Below, one piece after another: positions 54,201-63,569 of a stretch of DNA of 64,000 nucleotides. The DNA lies in assembly GCF_013204845.1 (NCBI RefSeq), contig NZ_JABMKY010000026.1, forward strand, positions 1 through 64,000, read 5' to 3'. The notes under the pieces are model-generated. The model made no database searches, was not told where the DNA came from, and saw only the letters and a program-made list of their open reading frames with translations. Positions within the stretch are counted from its first letter, which is position 1, and the number at the start of each line of letters is the position of its first letter. A program made the translations under genes and the position numbers. This DNA comes from Paenibacillus qinlingensis (lineage in GTDB: Bacteria > Bacillota > Bacilli > Paenibacillales > NBRC-103111).

Positions 54201-57041
54201 TTAGATCAGTTCTGATTTCTGAAGCAAACGCTGCACAATGGATGCAACTTCCGCTCGGGTCATGTTAGCCTTCGGAGCAAGCATATCGGAATTTCTGCCC
54301 GATACAAGTTGTGCGCCGATACAATCGACTACACCTTCACGTGCCCAAGATGACAATTGATTCACATCGGCGAATTGCGCAAGAATTGTCTCCACGCCGC
54401 TCGTTTTGCTCGTCAACTCGGTAATCTGCATCGCTTTGGCCATCATAACCATCGCTTGCTCTCTAGTAACGTTATCGTTCGGACGGAACGAACCGTCCTC
54501 AAAACCAGCAACTAGACCGTAGCCATAAGCCGTGCTCACCGCATTGCTATACCAGTCCTGTGCCTTCACATCTGAGAAAGGTGATGCTCCATCAGACGGT
54601 TTCAGTCCCAAGCCGCGAACGAGAATGGACGCGAATTCTGCCCGGGTAATGTCCTTGTCCGGGTTAAACAAGCCGTTACCCGCACCTTCAATAATCATGC
54701 GCGAGCCCATGCTGTTCACTGCGTCTTTCGCCCAATGCTTCGCGACATCATCAAATGCAAGCGGATGCCAGACGACCGCATAAGTGCTATTGCTCAAACT
54801 GTTGATTTGAGCGTAATATTTACCTCCGCTAACAACGACTTTCGTCGGTACATGGCGAATTGTTCCATCCTGCTCAACGACGACAGCAGTCGTTATTTGG
54901 TTAGGGTCAACGCCATCCGGAATGGTTATCGTACGCTCCACGTAGTTGCTAAAGTTGTCTAACTTAACCGTTTGCCCTTTGTAAGAGACGACAACTTCGA
55001 AGTCAACAGGCGTCACTAACAACTGAGACCCGTTGGTTTGCGTTGTTGCTTGCGCTTGTGCCTTGTGGTCATCGGATGCCTCGGAGATCTGGATACTAAT
55101 CTTTAGATCTTCCAATTTCACGCCTGCTCCGAATTTCTCGGAAATAGCTTCGATGTTGATTTGCGAGGCAGGAAGCGTATAACTTGCTCTGTCGGTAGCG
55201 ATTTGGATTTGTGCGTCATGCGTTTCCAACAGCTTAACCAAGCTGCCATCCAACTGCCCCGCAACGACCTTACTGTCGCCACTTACTGGTATCGTCAGCA
55301 TTTTGCTGTTGTCACGGTTCAGTTTTTCACTGACTTTCCCGCTATCCAGTTCTACTGTCGTTACTTTACGACCGTCCACCGTTTCTTGCTTAGCAGTCGC
55401 TAATTGACCCTGCTTCACGCCGTCGACAATGATTTCGATTCCCTGATTAGTAGGCGTTCCTGAAGAGGCTTCACTTGTATCTGGTCTAGCCGAAACTGTT
55501 ACAGTCGCTTGAGCCTGCTGGCCTTCATATTCGGCTGTAACGACAGCCTGTCCGCTGGCTTTCGCCGTCACCAGCCCTGCTTCGTTCACCGTAGCGATAT
55601 TGGTGTCACTCGACGTGTACACAGTACCAGAGCTAACATCTAGCGTGCTTGTATCTGAATATACCGCTGTAACTACTGTTTGATGCGTATCGCCGTTAAG
55701 AAGCGAGTAATTAGTGCTATCAAGCTGAAGACCCGTTAAGGTAATCGTAGGAATTGGCGTCCAAACTGCATAAAGTGTTACGCTTTGTGTCATAGGGATT
55801 ATATCCCCCGCAGCATACACAGCAGTCGTCGCAGTTGACGAAGTATCCCAGCCCGAAAAGGTGTGATCGATTTTTTCCATATCGCCTTTGCCAGCTACAA
55901 CAGCCGTTTCGTCCGGTTTGTATCCGTGTTGCTGCTCGGTAGGAACGGTTCCTGACGTATTCCCCATGCCATTGTAAATGACCGTAGCCATCAAGGTATT
56001 GACGTTTCTCCGCACCAAGTTTGTGCTGTATATATAACCAAGGCTATCTACCGCAACATCGAAATTGCTGACATAGCTGAGCGGATCGGACATAATCACA
56101 AACTCCGTCCAATCATCAGAACCACCGTTATTGCCTAGCTTCTTTATTCCCCCATTTATCATATTAACGACATACACGTTATCAAATTGATCGACAGAGA
56201 GCCCGTAAGGAATGAATGGAAATGATCCCTGCTCTGTTGTTGGCGTAACGTCCGACCAAGTGGACTCCCCGTGCTCCAACTTAAATACTCTTCCATAAGA
56301 GCTGCCAATACCAGAATATGGAATAAAGGTGACAAACAGGTTGCCTAAGGTATCAACAACAATATCAAAAGAAACACTGCTTGGAAAAGAAGCATCTGAA
56401 ATATCCGTCCAACTGTGCTGTCCACTTGCCAATTTGAAAACTTTAGGTTTCGCTATCGAACCGCTGCTGTTCGTATTATCGCTGTCAACGACATACACAT
56501 TGCCTTGCCTATCTGCCGCAATACCCATCGCATAGCGTAGAGTCAAGCCATTTGTAATGTCTGTCCAAGAACTCGTACCCGACTGCAGCTGCAGAATTCG
56601 AGCAACGTTGGAACCGTAATTACCTCCAGTAGAATTATCTGTCACATACACGTTTTCGTTATAGTCCACGGCAATGCCCACTGTATACGTGCCCTCAAGA
56701 TCATAAGTAATATCCGTGACCGATTGATCGTACTTTGATATTATCTCAACCTTGCTTGCGATCCCAGGACCGTTGCTGACAATAGGGGTGAACTTGGTCA
56801 CGTATAAGTTATCTTGTCCATCAAATGCTAAGGAGTAAGGTACTGGACCAATTCCGCTCATTTCACTCCTCGCCGTATAATCCATCCAAGTCAATGGCCC
56901 CGTGTACGCTGGAGCTGTTGGAGCTGGTCGCGCAAAAGCAGTACCGCCTTCGCCATAAGGTACAAGTAAAGCAAGTGTAAGCATAAAGCTCAGCAACATG
57001 CCAATTGTCCTGGTAAAAGAGTTCCGTCTCATTGTTGTCAT
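54201..57041 (-). CDS. Secreted NHL-propeller surface protein with InlB-repeat, Big2 and three SLH domains
   Basis: 946 aa from the ATG at 57041 (GGGGAG ten bases upstream; an ATG three codons later also fits). Signal peptide (1-37), NHL-type beta-propeller (about 50-350, repeats of VGIAVDYNENVYVTD and GIAADRQGNVYVVD), a Listeria-Bacteroides (InlB B) repeat (about 353-428, HTFSGWDT ... TLYAVWTP), a Big2 Ig-like domain (about 432-516), a region of unknown fold (about 530-755) and three SLH repeats (about 762-806, 821-867, 889-935). It should be bound to the cell wall. No enzymatic motif is visible; propeller and repeat domains suggest binding or adhesion. Confidence 0.87.
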   Translation of the reverse strand: MTTMRRNSFTRTIGMLLSFMLTLALLVPYGEGGTAFARPAPTAPAYTGPLTWMDYTARSEMSGIGPVPYSLAFDGQDNLYVTKFTPIVSNGPGIASKVEIISKYDQSVTDITYDLEGTYTVGIAVDYNENVYVTDNSTGGNYGSNVARILQLQSGTSSWTDITNGLTLRYAMGIAADRQGNVYVVDSDNTNSSGSIAKPKVFKLASGQHSWTDISDASFPSSVSFDIVVDTLGNLFVTFIPYSGIGSSYGRVFKLEHGESTWSDVTPTTEQGSFPFIPYGLSVDQFDNVYVVNMINGGIKKLGNNGGSDDWTEFVIMSDPLSYVSNFDVAVDSLGYIYSTNLVRRNVNTLMATVIYNGMGNTSGTVPTEQQHGYKPDETAVVAGKGDMEKIDHTFSGWDTSSTATTAVYAAGDIIPMTQSVTLYAVWTPIPTITLTGLQLDSTNYSLLNGDTHQTVVTAVYSDTSTLDVSSGTVYTSSDTNIATVNEAGLVTAKASGQAVVTAEYEGQQAQATVTVSARPDTSEASSGTPTNQGIEIIVDGVKQGQLATAKQETVDGRKVTTVELDSGKVSEKLNRDNSKMLTIPVSGDSKVVAGQLDGSLVKLLETHDAQIQIATDRASYTLPASQINIEAISEKFGAGVKLEDLKISIQISEASDDHKAQAQATTQTNGSQLLVTPVDFEVVVSYKGQTVKLDNFSNYVERTITIPDGVDPNQITTAVVVEQDGTIRHVPTKVVVSGGKYYAQINSLSNSTYAVVWHPLAFDDVAKHWAKDAVNSMGSRMIIEGAGNGLFNPDKDITRAEFASILVRGLGLKPSDGASPFSDVKAQDWYSNAVSTAYGYGLVAGFEDGSFRPNDNVTREQAMVMMAKAMQITELTSKTSGVETILAQFADVNQLSSWAREGVVDCIGAQLVSGRNSDMLAPKANMTRAEVASIVQRLLQKSELI

Positions 57042-57209
57042 CCTTGTTCTCTCCCCATTTGTTATATTTTCGTTCAATCTAAGTAGTTGCATGACTATAA
57101 ACCCGCGTCTAAAGTCCTTTGTGCAAATACTTTTCGACAGTAATCGAGAATAGTATACAAATGTCCGATAAACAAAAAATGAACAAGATGGAATCGGGGT
57201 TTTCCCATT

Positions 57210-57245
57210 AAAAATGAGCAGGTGCCCTGGCATCTGCTCATTTTA
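57210..57245 (-). terminator. Terminator of the molybdenum hydroxylase operon
   Basis: AATGAGCAG ... CTGCTCATT (9 bp plus flanking A-T pairs) followed on the minus strand by TTTTTAATG. It lies about 78 bp after the stop at 57323; T-rich sequence on the other side could make it bidirectional. Confidence 0.7.
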
Positions 57246-57322
57246 TTTAGCTAGCGCCTCCCCAACACAAAAGTAAATATACCCAGCTCCATCAATGAAG
57301 TGAAGTCCGGCGCCCCTATCAT

Positions 57323-57814
57323 TCAGTTGTCACCTTTCAACCTGTTTTTCACCTTTGCAACTTGGACCGCTTCCGAGATCTCTTCATAGCTGGTGCAGCG
57401 GCAAAGATTCGACTGCAACCAGCCACGAATCTCATCTTCTTCGGCATCTGGCTTCGATTGCAGAAGAGCATGGCAAACCATAATAAACCCTGGTGTACAA
57501 AATCCGCATTGAAAAGCAAACGTTTCAATAAAAGCTTGCTGCACGGCCGTCTTTCCACCTAAGCCTTCAATCGTAGTAACCTTGCGTCCAGGAGCTTCAA
57601 CAGCAAGCATGAAACAGGACTTAATTGGCACGCCACCAACCAGCACAGTACATGCGCCGCAATCTCCATTCTCGCATCCGGCCTTAGCCCCGGTTAGTCC
57701 AAGACCTTCGCGCAGCACGCGCAGCAGCGTATCTGCTGAACGAATGGTCACCTGGTGTTTTCTTCCGTTAACCGTAAGCTCGACTTCTCTTTTTCCGCTA
57801 CCACGTGCTTGCAT
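57323..57814 (-). CDS. Small [2Fe-2S] subunit of a xanthine-dehydrogenase-family hydroxylase
   Basis: 163 aa from the ATG at 57814 (GGGGAGG six bases upstream). The plant-type ferredoxin domain has Cys47, Cys52, Cys55 and Cys67 (GCENGDCGACTVLVGG); the helical domain has Cys103, Cys106, Cys138 and Cys140 (FQCGFCTPG and NLCRCTSYEEI). Both clusters are thus complete, and length matches CoxS/XdhC-type small subunits. It passes electrons from the molybdenum site to the FAD subunit. It is third in the operon, two bases after the FAD-subunit stop. Confidence 0.95.
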   Translation of the reverse strand: MQARGSGKREVELTVNGRKHQVTIRSADTLLRVLREGLGLTGAKAGCENGDCGACTVLVGGVPIKSCFMLAVEAPGRKVTTIEGLGGKTAVQQAFIETFAFQCGFCTPGFIMVCHALLQSKPDAEEDEIRGWLQSNLCRCTSYEEISEAVQVAKVKNRLKGDN

Positions 57815-57816
57815 CG

Positions 57817-58656
57817 TCAACCTCCCCTTCGTTCCAGTGCGGCTAATGTATCCGATAAGGTATTATGAAGCACGAATCTGCGATAGTCGGCTGAAGCGAG
57901 CATATCGTTTAGCACTGGTAGCGGCCAGCTTCGAATAGCCTGATCGATCCGCATTTCAGGACGAAGCGAATGATCGTTCAGCCGCTCATCGATTTGATGT
58001 GAGCGAAACGGCACTGCGCTTACACCAGCGAAGGCGAACCGCATCCAACCTCCTGTTTTCATTGCGCAAATACGAACAATTGGATAATCGATGTACGCTA
58101 TCTTAGTACGCTTCACTGTGAAGGTGAGTTGATCCAGATACCTCTGATCAGTGATGATTTGGATCAGCATTTCACCTTTCTCCAAACGTAGTCCCCCGTT
58201 AAAGACGGTATGGATCGATGCCTGCCTCACACCTTTGGGACTCGCAAGAACAACTTGACTGTCGGTGAGTAAGAAGGGCAACAATGCCTCCCGATAAAAC
58301 AACTTCCCGCAGAGATGGCCACCAATGGTTATCTTATTGCGGTTCGTCTGATCAGCTAAATGTAGAACTGTCTCGGTGAGCAGCGGAAACGAATTGTCAT
58401 CGGCGAGCTCTGTAAGCGTCCGGGCTGCTCCGACGATCCATTGTCCATCTTTATGCATGAGCACATTGGATTCTGGAATGGCCTTTACATCGATCATCGC
58501 CCCCGTTCGAAGCTGATTTAACCGTGCCATCGTTATTATTTCCGTACCTCCGGAGTAATAGATCGGATCCAGCCCTAGCAAGTCGGCGCGCTGAAACGCT
58601 TGAATGGCTTCCTCAATCGTAGCTGGTAATTCATACTCGAAGTCAAAAGAAATCAT
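57817..58656 (-). CDS. FAD-binding middle subunit of a xanthine-dehydrogenase-family hydroxylase
   Basis: 279 aa from the ATG at 58656 (AAGGGGGG seven bases upstream). An FAD_binding_5 domain (IYYSGGTEIITMARLNQLR, then IDVKAIPES and TIGGHLCGK) and a CO-dehydrogenase-flavoprotein C-terminal domain (VRICAMKTGGWMRFAFAGVSA). The typical ATIGGN in the FAD site reads KITIGGHLCG, so the site is somewhat diverged. It overlaps the large subunit by 14 bp and is followed by the iron-sulfur subunit. Confidence 0.92.
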   Translation of the reverse strand: MISFDFEYELPATIEEAIQAFQRADLLGLDPIYYSGGTEIITMARLNQLRTGAMIDVKAIPESNVLMHKDGQWIVGAARTLTELADDNSFPLLTETVLHLADQTNRNKITIGGHLCGKLFYREALLPFLLTDSQVVLASPKGVRQASIHTVFNGGLRLEKGEMLIQIITDQRYLDQLTFTVKRTKIAYIDYPIVRICAMKTGGWMRFAFAGVSAVPFRSHQIDERLNDHSLRPEMRIDQAIRSWPLPVLNDMLASADYRRFVLHNTLSDTLAALERRGG

Positions 58657-60973
58657 GGGCAGCCCCCCTTGCACGCCAGATGTACTCGGGTGTAAGCGGC
58701 AACTGATTGAGTTCAACCCCTGCGGCGATCGAGAGTGCATTTGCCACTGCGCCAGGCATGCCGATTGTTCCATTCTCTGCTACGCCTCGGGCACCGTAAG
58801 GGCCATCGACAAATGGCGTCTCAACAAACTCAACCAAATATTCAGGTTGATCGCCGAACCGGTTTATTTTATAAGTTCGTAACTGATGATTCAACACAAC
58901 GCCTGCTTGGTTGAAAAGGAACGCTTCACGGGTCGCAAAGCTTAGCCCCATATTCATCCCACCAACGACTTGCCCATGCGCAGTCCCTGCATTGATCACT
59001 TTACCGGCATCGATGACGGACGCTGCCTTCAAGATCCGGTACGTGCACTCCCGTGTATCGAATTCGACGACAACCGCTTGTGCGCTTACCGTCCACTGTT
59101 GGCCGGGAATGCCCTTGCCCGTATTCGGGTCCAACGCCTTCTGATGATGCACGCGATATCTTCCACGGCCGATTACCAGATTGCCTGAAGCACTGCCATC
59201 CGGGTACATATACCCGCTAACGAGTGTTCGTATCTCCAATGAAATATTCGGCTGATTTTTCACATACACGTTCCCACCGCCAACCTCAAGTTCCTCCGGG
59301 GGTCTCTTCATCACAATAGAAGCATTATGCTTTAACTGTGAGATCGCATCCTCCGCTGCATCAAGCACGGCCCGACCGACCATCATCGTGCTGCTGCTTG
59401 CAACCGTCTTCCAATGCTCCGGCGTGATTTGAGTATCAACATCAAGTTTAATATGAACCTGATGAACCGGCATATTCATTCTCTCTGCTGCGAGCTGTGC
59501 CATAACAGTTCTATTCCCTTGACCTAGCTCGATCGAACCAACACTCAAGTTCAGCGATCCGTCATGATTGAACGTAATGGTAGCTCCTGATCCGGTATCA
59601 ATCATTGAACCGGACACTTTCCAAATGCACGAGAAACCAGTGGCTCTGACCTTAAAGGGATCTTGCTGCACTCGCAGTACATCATCCCCCTGCATCAGCT
59701 CTTTCAACTTGCGAATGCATTGCCTTAAATCTCCAACGCTGCTTCGGTTCAATAGCGTTTGCGTTGGCGTCGTGTCCCCAGGCTGAATGGCATTAAGGTC
59801 CCTTAGTTCTAAAGGATCCATATGCAGCTTCTTCGCCAGCTTATCCATCGCTCGTTCTGTACAATAAAGCACTTCGGTATGACCAAACCCTCGAAATGCG
59901 GTTGCATAGGGGTGGTTCGTATACATGCTTAGTGCGTCACAATGAACATGCTCAATGCGATATGGCCCTGTACAATCCACAGCCGCAGATTCCGTTACGA
60001 CAGCGCCTTCATCCGTATAACCGCCATTATCAAAAAGAAGCGTGATTTCTGCCGCAGTTAACAGCCCGTCACGAGTAGCACCAAGCTTTACTCGCGCCTC
60101 CAATCCGATATGGCTTGGCGAACCGATCATGTCGGTCTCGCGGGTATTGTTCAGCTTGACCGGGCGACCGCCGCAGGCGAGCGAAGCCAAATAACCGATG
60201 TATTCAAGTTGTACAGATCCTTTTCCTCCGAATGCACCCCCGACAAGCGGTACACGAACGATGACTTTAGATTGGTCAATTCCAAAGAAGCGCTGAAAAA
60301 ATCTTTTCATCGTGAAAGGGTCCTGCGTCGACGTCTCAATTTCTACCGTACCATCTGGCTTGACCTCTACAATGGCGCAGCGCGGTTCCATCGCGCAATG
60401 ATCCGACGTATTGAAAGCGTAACTTTCCTCAACGGTCACTTCGCTTAACGCCCAGCCAGCTTGCATGTCACCTTTTCGTATCTTGACGTGATTTCCGATA
60501 TTGGTCCCTGGCACAGGATGAACCGCACTTAACTTGGGATAGCTCGCTATGTTCTCATGAATTAAGGGTGCTCCGGTCTGAAGCGCCCTGCTGGGCGAAT
60601 TAACGACTGGGAGCGGCTCGAAGCCGGTTCGAATCAACCTCGCTGCTTCCTTGGCAATGTGCTCGTTATCCGCCACGACGACTGCATAGGGCTCGCCGTA
60701 ATATCGCACCTTACCTCTGGCTAGCGGCGGCCGATCGGCGAGCACACTGCCGACAAGCACGGAGTGATCTGCTCCCGTGACAACCGCATGGACGCCAGTT
60801 ACCTCGAGCGCAGCAGAGTAATCAATATATTCAATCCGGGCATGAGCGTGGGGACTTGTCACCAACCAGCCATGCAAGTGACCAGGTGACTGCGTATCAT
60901 TCGTATATCGAGCAACGCCTGTCACTTTATCTTTCGATTCAACTCGCGGAATTGCTTTGCCAATGACGGTCAA
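58643..60973 (-). CDS. Molybdenum-binding large subunit of a xanthine-dehydrogenase-family hydroxylase
   Basis: 776 aa from a TTG at 60973, five bases after GGGGAGG; the ATG at 61000 has no comparable ribosome site. Aldehyde-oxidase/xanthine-dehydrogenase hammerhead domain first (about 15-125), then the cofactor domains with GGAFGGKG (about 245-252), FRGFGHTEV (about 360-368), LGQGNRTVMAQLAAERM and, near the end, RGVAENGTIGMPGAVANAL. Glu733 sits at the catalytic Glu position, but the usual GEPP is AENG. The enzyme hydroxylates an N-heterocycle or aldehyde using water; the substrate is unknown. No cofactor-insertion (XdhC/CoxF-type) gene is next to the operon. Confidence 0.92.
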   Translation of the reverse strand: MTVIGKAIPRVESKDKVTGVARYTNDTQSPGHLHGWLVTSPHAHARIEYIDYSAALEVTGVHAVVTGADHSVLVGSVLADRPPLARGKVRYYGEPYAVVVADNEHIAKEAARLIRTGFEPLPVVNSPSRALQTGAPLIHENIASYPKLSAVHPVPGTNIGNHVKIRKGDMQAGWALSEVTVEESYAFNTSDHCAMEPRCAIVEVKPDGTVEIETSTQDPFTMKRFFQRFFGIDQSKVIVRVPLVGGAFGGKGSVQLEYIGYLASLACGGRPVKLNNTRETDMIGSPSHIGLEARVKLGATRDGLLTAAEITLLFDNGGYTDEGAVVTESAAVDCTGPYRIEHVHCDALSMYTNHPYATAFRGFGHTEVLYCTERAMDKLAKKLHMDPLELRDLNAIQPGDTTPTQTLLNRSSVGDLRQCIRKLKELMQGDDVLRVQQDPFKVRATGFSCIWKVSGSMIDTGSGATITFNHDGSLNLSVGSIELGQGNRTVMAQLAAERMNMPVHQVHIKLDVDTQITPEHWKTVASSSTMMVGRAVLDAAEDAISQLKHNASIVMKRPPEELEVGGGNVYVKNQPNISLEIRTLVSGYMYPDGSASGNLVIGRGRYRVHHQKALDPNTGKGIPGQQWTVSAQAVVVEFDTRECTYRILKAASVIDAGKVINAGTAHGQVVGGMNMGLSFATREAFLFNQAGVVLNHQLRTYKINRFGDQPEYLVEFVETPFVDGPYGARGVAENGTIGMPGAVANALSIAAGVELNQLPLTPEYIWRARGAAHDFF

Positions 60974-61057
60974 GCTTTCCTCCCCCTTTTCCAAGGCCAT
61001 TGTACATCTTATATGGAAAAAGGTTGTCCTATACTTGCTACTTAACGGCTGCTCAAC

Positions 61058-61085
61058 AAAAAAAGACCCCATAGCGGAGTCTTTC
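61058..61085 (-). terminator. Terminator of the membrane AraC regulator gene
   Basis: AAGACTCCGCTATGGGGTCTT, a stem with one mismatch, is followed on the minus strand by a T run. It lies about 88 bp after the stop codon at 61173 and just upstream of the hydroxylase operon. Confidence 0.75.
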
Positions 61086-61172
61086 CTTGTGCTTGCTTTG
61101 GGCCTCCTACACGATGTGAATTCCACTCAAATCCCCATGTGGTACTTGCCGATAGATATCTCCTGTTCTATC

Positions 61173-63488
61173 TTAGGAAATACTTCCCTTAGGGATGAAT
61201 TCGTTCTGACGGTACTGTCCTGGTGTGATGCCTTCATACCTCTTAAAAGCACGAATAAACGTGTTACTATTTGTAAATCCGACTTTAACGCCTATATCGT
61301 TCACCGTCATGTCAAACTCCTTCAACAGTTGCTTGGACTGCTCGACACGCTGCTTATTGATAAAATCAACGAAATTCTCACCTGTTTGTTCTTTGAAAAA
61401 TTTGGACAAGTAAGATGAATTGACCTCAAATCTTAATGAAACGCTCGTTAAACTGATATTATAATCTTCTAGATTTCCTTGAATATAGGAAACGATTCGA
61501 TCGATCAGTTCCGTATTATGACTTTTTTTCTTAGAGCTAATGTAATCACACACCATTTGTAGAAATACGTAGATCTTATTCTCCATCTCGGCGATCGTTT
61601 CACATTCCGTCAATATCCCGATCACTTCGGACTTTTCAATGGCTAACTCTTTCGAGCTGAGCTGAATTTGTTCAACCGCCTTTAACATGGTACCAATTAC
61701 CTCAAACATGAGCAGCTTGCCGAGCTTAACCGACAGTGTTCCGTCCGATACATTGACGCCAATAATCCGACTTATCACCTGTGTTGCACCCTCATAATCG
61801 CCAGATGCTATGAAATTTATCAACTGTCGCTCCGTTTCCAGTGGGTAATACAGTTCGTTCTTCGGCTGTTTAATTAAATCGTAAGGAATAATTTGATCCG
61901 AGCCAATAATCAGCTTATGTTCCAAAGCTTGAACCGCTTCATCATAACAACGCGGAATCCCTTCCAAGAACAGATGTATATCACTGATGCCCACCGAAAG
62001 ACCAATTAAAAACTTATCCTTAATAAACTTTTGAGCCGCTTCAGCTGCTTCGATGAGATCCTTTTTAGCATCCTGATGACTGCTTCCGATCCCGACAAGG
62101 CAGGCCACCATACCGTCAATTTCAGTAAAGTAAGCCTTATGCTTGCGATTTACGAGCTCGCCGACGATATTCGTCACAATTAAATAAACCAATTCCAGCT
62201 TCTTTTCGATATCAACCTTCTCGTTAATCCGGAAAAGTCGTTGGAAATCGCCGATATGAAACAGCAGCGCAGCAAATCGATCCGTCTCGAATTGCATATC
62301 ATACGATTCAAAAGCAAGCGCTAAAGCTGATCCAGTCTCGATCCTGCCTTTGAGCAGCCGGGCCAAAAAATGATTACGAAGTGCTTGCTGCTGGCTTTGA
62401 ATCGTACGATTCGCTTCATCCCGATCTGCCGCACTTTCCCTCATGAAAGAGCGTAAGATCGAATATTCATCATTCGCTGTCTTCAAATTGTCTTTGACCT
62501 GATTGGATACAAGATCAACCAAATTGCGAATCGGCCTGTAGTTGCGGCGTGTTAGCCAATATGCCATGAAACCGCCTAATCCGATGCATAATAACAGCCC
62601 AGCTATCATTAATCGGTTCAACTTCGCCACTTTCGCGGAATATAGACTGGTTGGAACGGATACGACGTATGTCCAATCCGTTTCATCCGAGGTCAAATAA
62701 GAGACGGACACATCCTCTCCTTTTATCTTTTGTTTAAACCCGCCCTCATTCCCGGAAATATTAGCGAAATTTAATTCTTTCCATTCATCCGACTTACCCG
62801 TTGACATGACTAGCTCGCCTTTATGATTAAAAATATACAATTGCTGCATATTAGCAGGGTTTACCCCTTTTATTGCCTTTTTAAATCTGTCCTGATTAAG
62901 TTGCACAACCAGCGTTACCGGAGCGTTATATAAGTCTTGAACGGGAAGTGACTGAATGAAAACAAGTGAACTGGCATTCACATCCGGATTCCGATTAATG
63001 TTTATGAAGTTGCCTGGATAAATTTCTTTCATCAATGATTTCCAATCGTTATATGAAAGCCCGATCCCGCTATGTTGCTGGGAGTACAAAATATCAGCTT
63101 GATTTAGCGTTGTGCTTGTGATGCCCAATTCCGCATCTTTTCGATAAACATATAGATCAGCAATCGTACCATTTGATGTCGCATAAGAATGAAGCAATTC
63201 GATGAGATCACGTGCATTCAAACGAGCTTCAGTTGAAAGAGAGTCACCTGTATAGATGAATTTAAGTAACTTCGGATCGAGTGAAATTTGCAATCCAAGT
63301 CGTCTAATATCTTTTACTTGATTATCAATAGACTGCTGTATTTGTCCTAAAAGCGTCGTATTTGACTTCTCTACCTCGTCAAACAGCATGCTCTGCGATT
63401 GGAACAAAACAACCATCGCTATCGCAATCGGAATCAATAAAATTAACAAGTTGGAGTAAAGCCAGAACATAAATACGCTACGCTTCAA
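61173..63488 (-). CDS. Membrane-bound AraC-type regulator next to the fourth importer
   Basis: 771 aa. Membrane segments at about residues 9-30 and 290-312 flank an extracellular Cache-like sensor (LYSQQHSGIGLSYNDWKS, YLTSDETDWTYVVSVP). The cytoplasmic part of about 350 residues ends in an AraC domain (ISLTSVSLRFEVNSSYLSKFF and VNDIGVKVGFTNSNTFIRAF). The start is TTG with GAAGGTGG six bases upstream. Same architecture as the 746-aa protein at 39161 and the pseudogene at 22531. It follows the permease gene of a transporter that runs off the right edge, which it probably regulates. Confidence 0.9.
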   Translation of the reverse strand: MKRSVFMFWLYSNLLILLIPIAIAMVVLFQSQSMLFDEVEKSNTTLLGQIQQSIDNQVKDIRRLGLQISLDPKLLKFIYTGDSLSTEARLNARDLIELLHSYATSNGTIADLYVYRKDAELGITSTTLNQADILYSQQHSGIGLSYNDWKSLMKEIYPGNFININRNPDVNASSLVFIQSLPVQDLYNAPVTLVVQLNQDRFKKAIKGVNPANMQQLYIFNHKGELVMSTGKSDEWKELNFANISGNEGGFKQKIKGEDVSVSYLTSDETDWTYVVSVPTSLYSAKVAKLNRLMIAGLLLCIGLGGFMAYWLTRRNYRPIRNLVDLVSNQVKDNLKTANDEYSILRSFMRESAADRDEANRTIQSQQQALRNHFLARLLKGRIETGSALALAFESYDMQFETDRFAALLFHIGDFQRLFRINEKVDIEKKLELVYLIVTNIVGELVNRKHKAYFTEIDGMVACLVGIGSSHQDAKKDLIEAAEAAQKFIKDKFLIGLSVGISDIHLFLEGIPRCYDEAVQALEHKLIIGSDQIIPYDLIKQPKNELYYPLETERQLINFIASGDYEGATQVISRIIGVNVSDGTLSVKLGKLLMFEVIGTMLKAVEQIQLSSKELAIEKSEVIGILTECETIAEMENKIYVFLQMVCDYISSKKKSHNTELIDRIVSYIQGNLEDYNISLTSVSLRFEVNSSYLSKFFKEQTGENFVDFINKQRVEQSKQLLKEFDMTVNDIGVKVGFTNSNTFIRAFKRYEGITPGQYRQNEFIPKGSIS

Positions 63489-63569
63489 GATGAACCACCT
63501 TCTCTAACCTGATTAATCAAAATAGTATATCATCCTTCCGGCGTTACCTCCAATCAATTACAATTCCGG

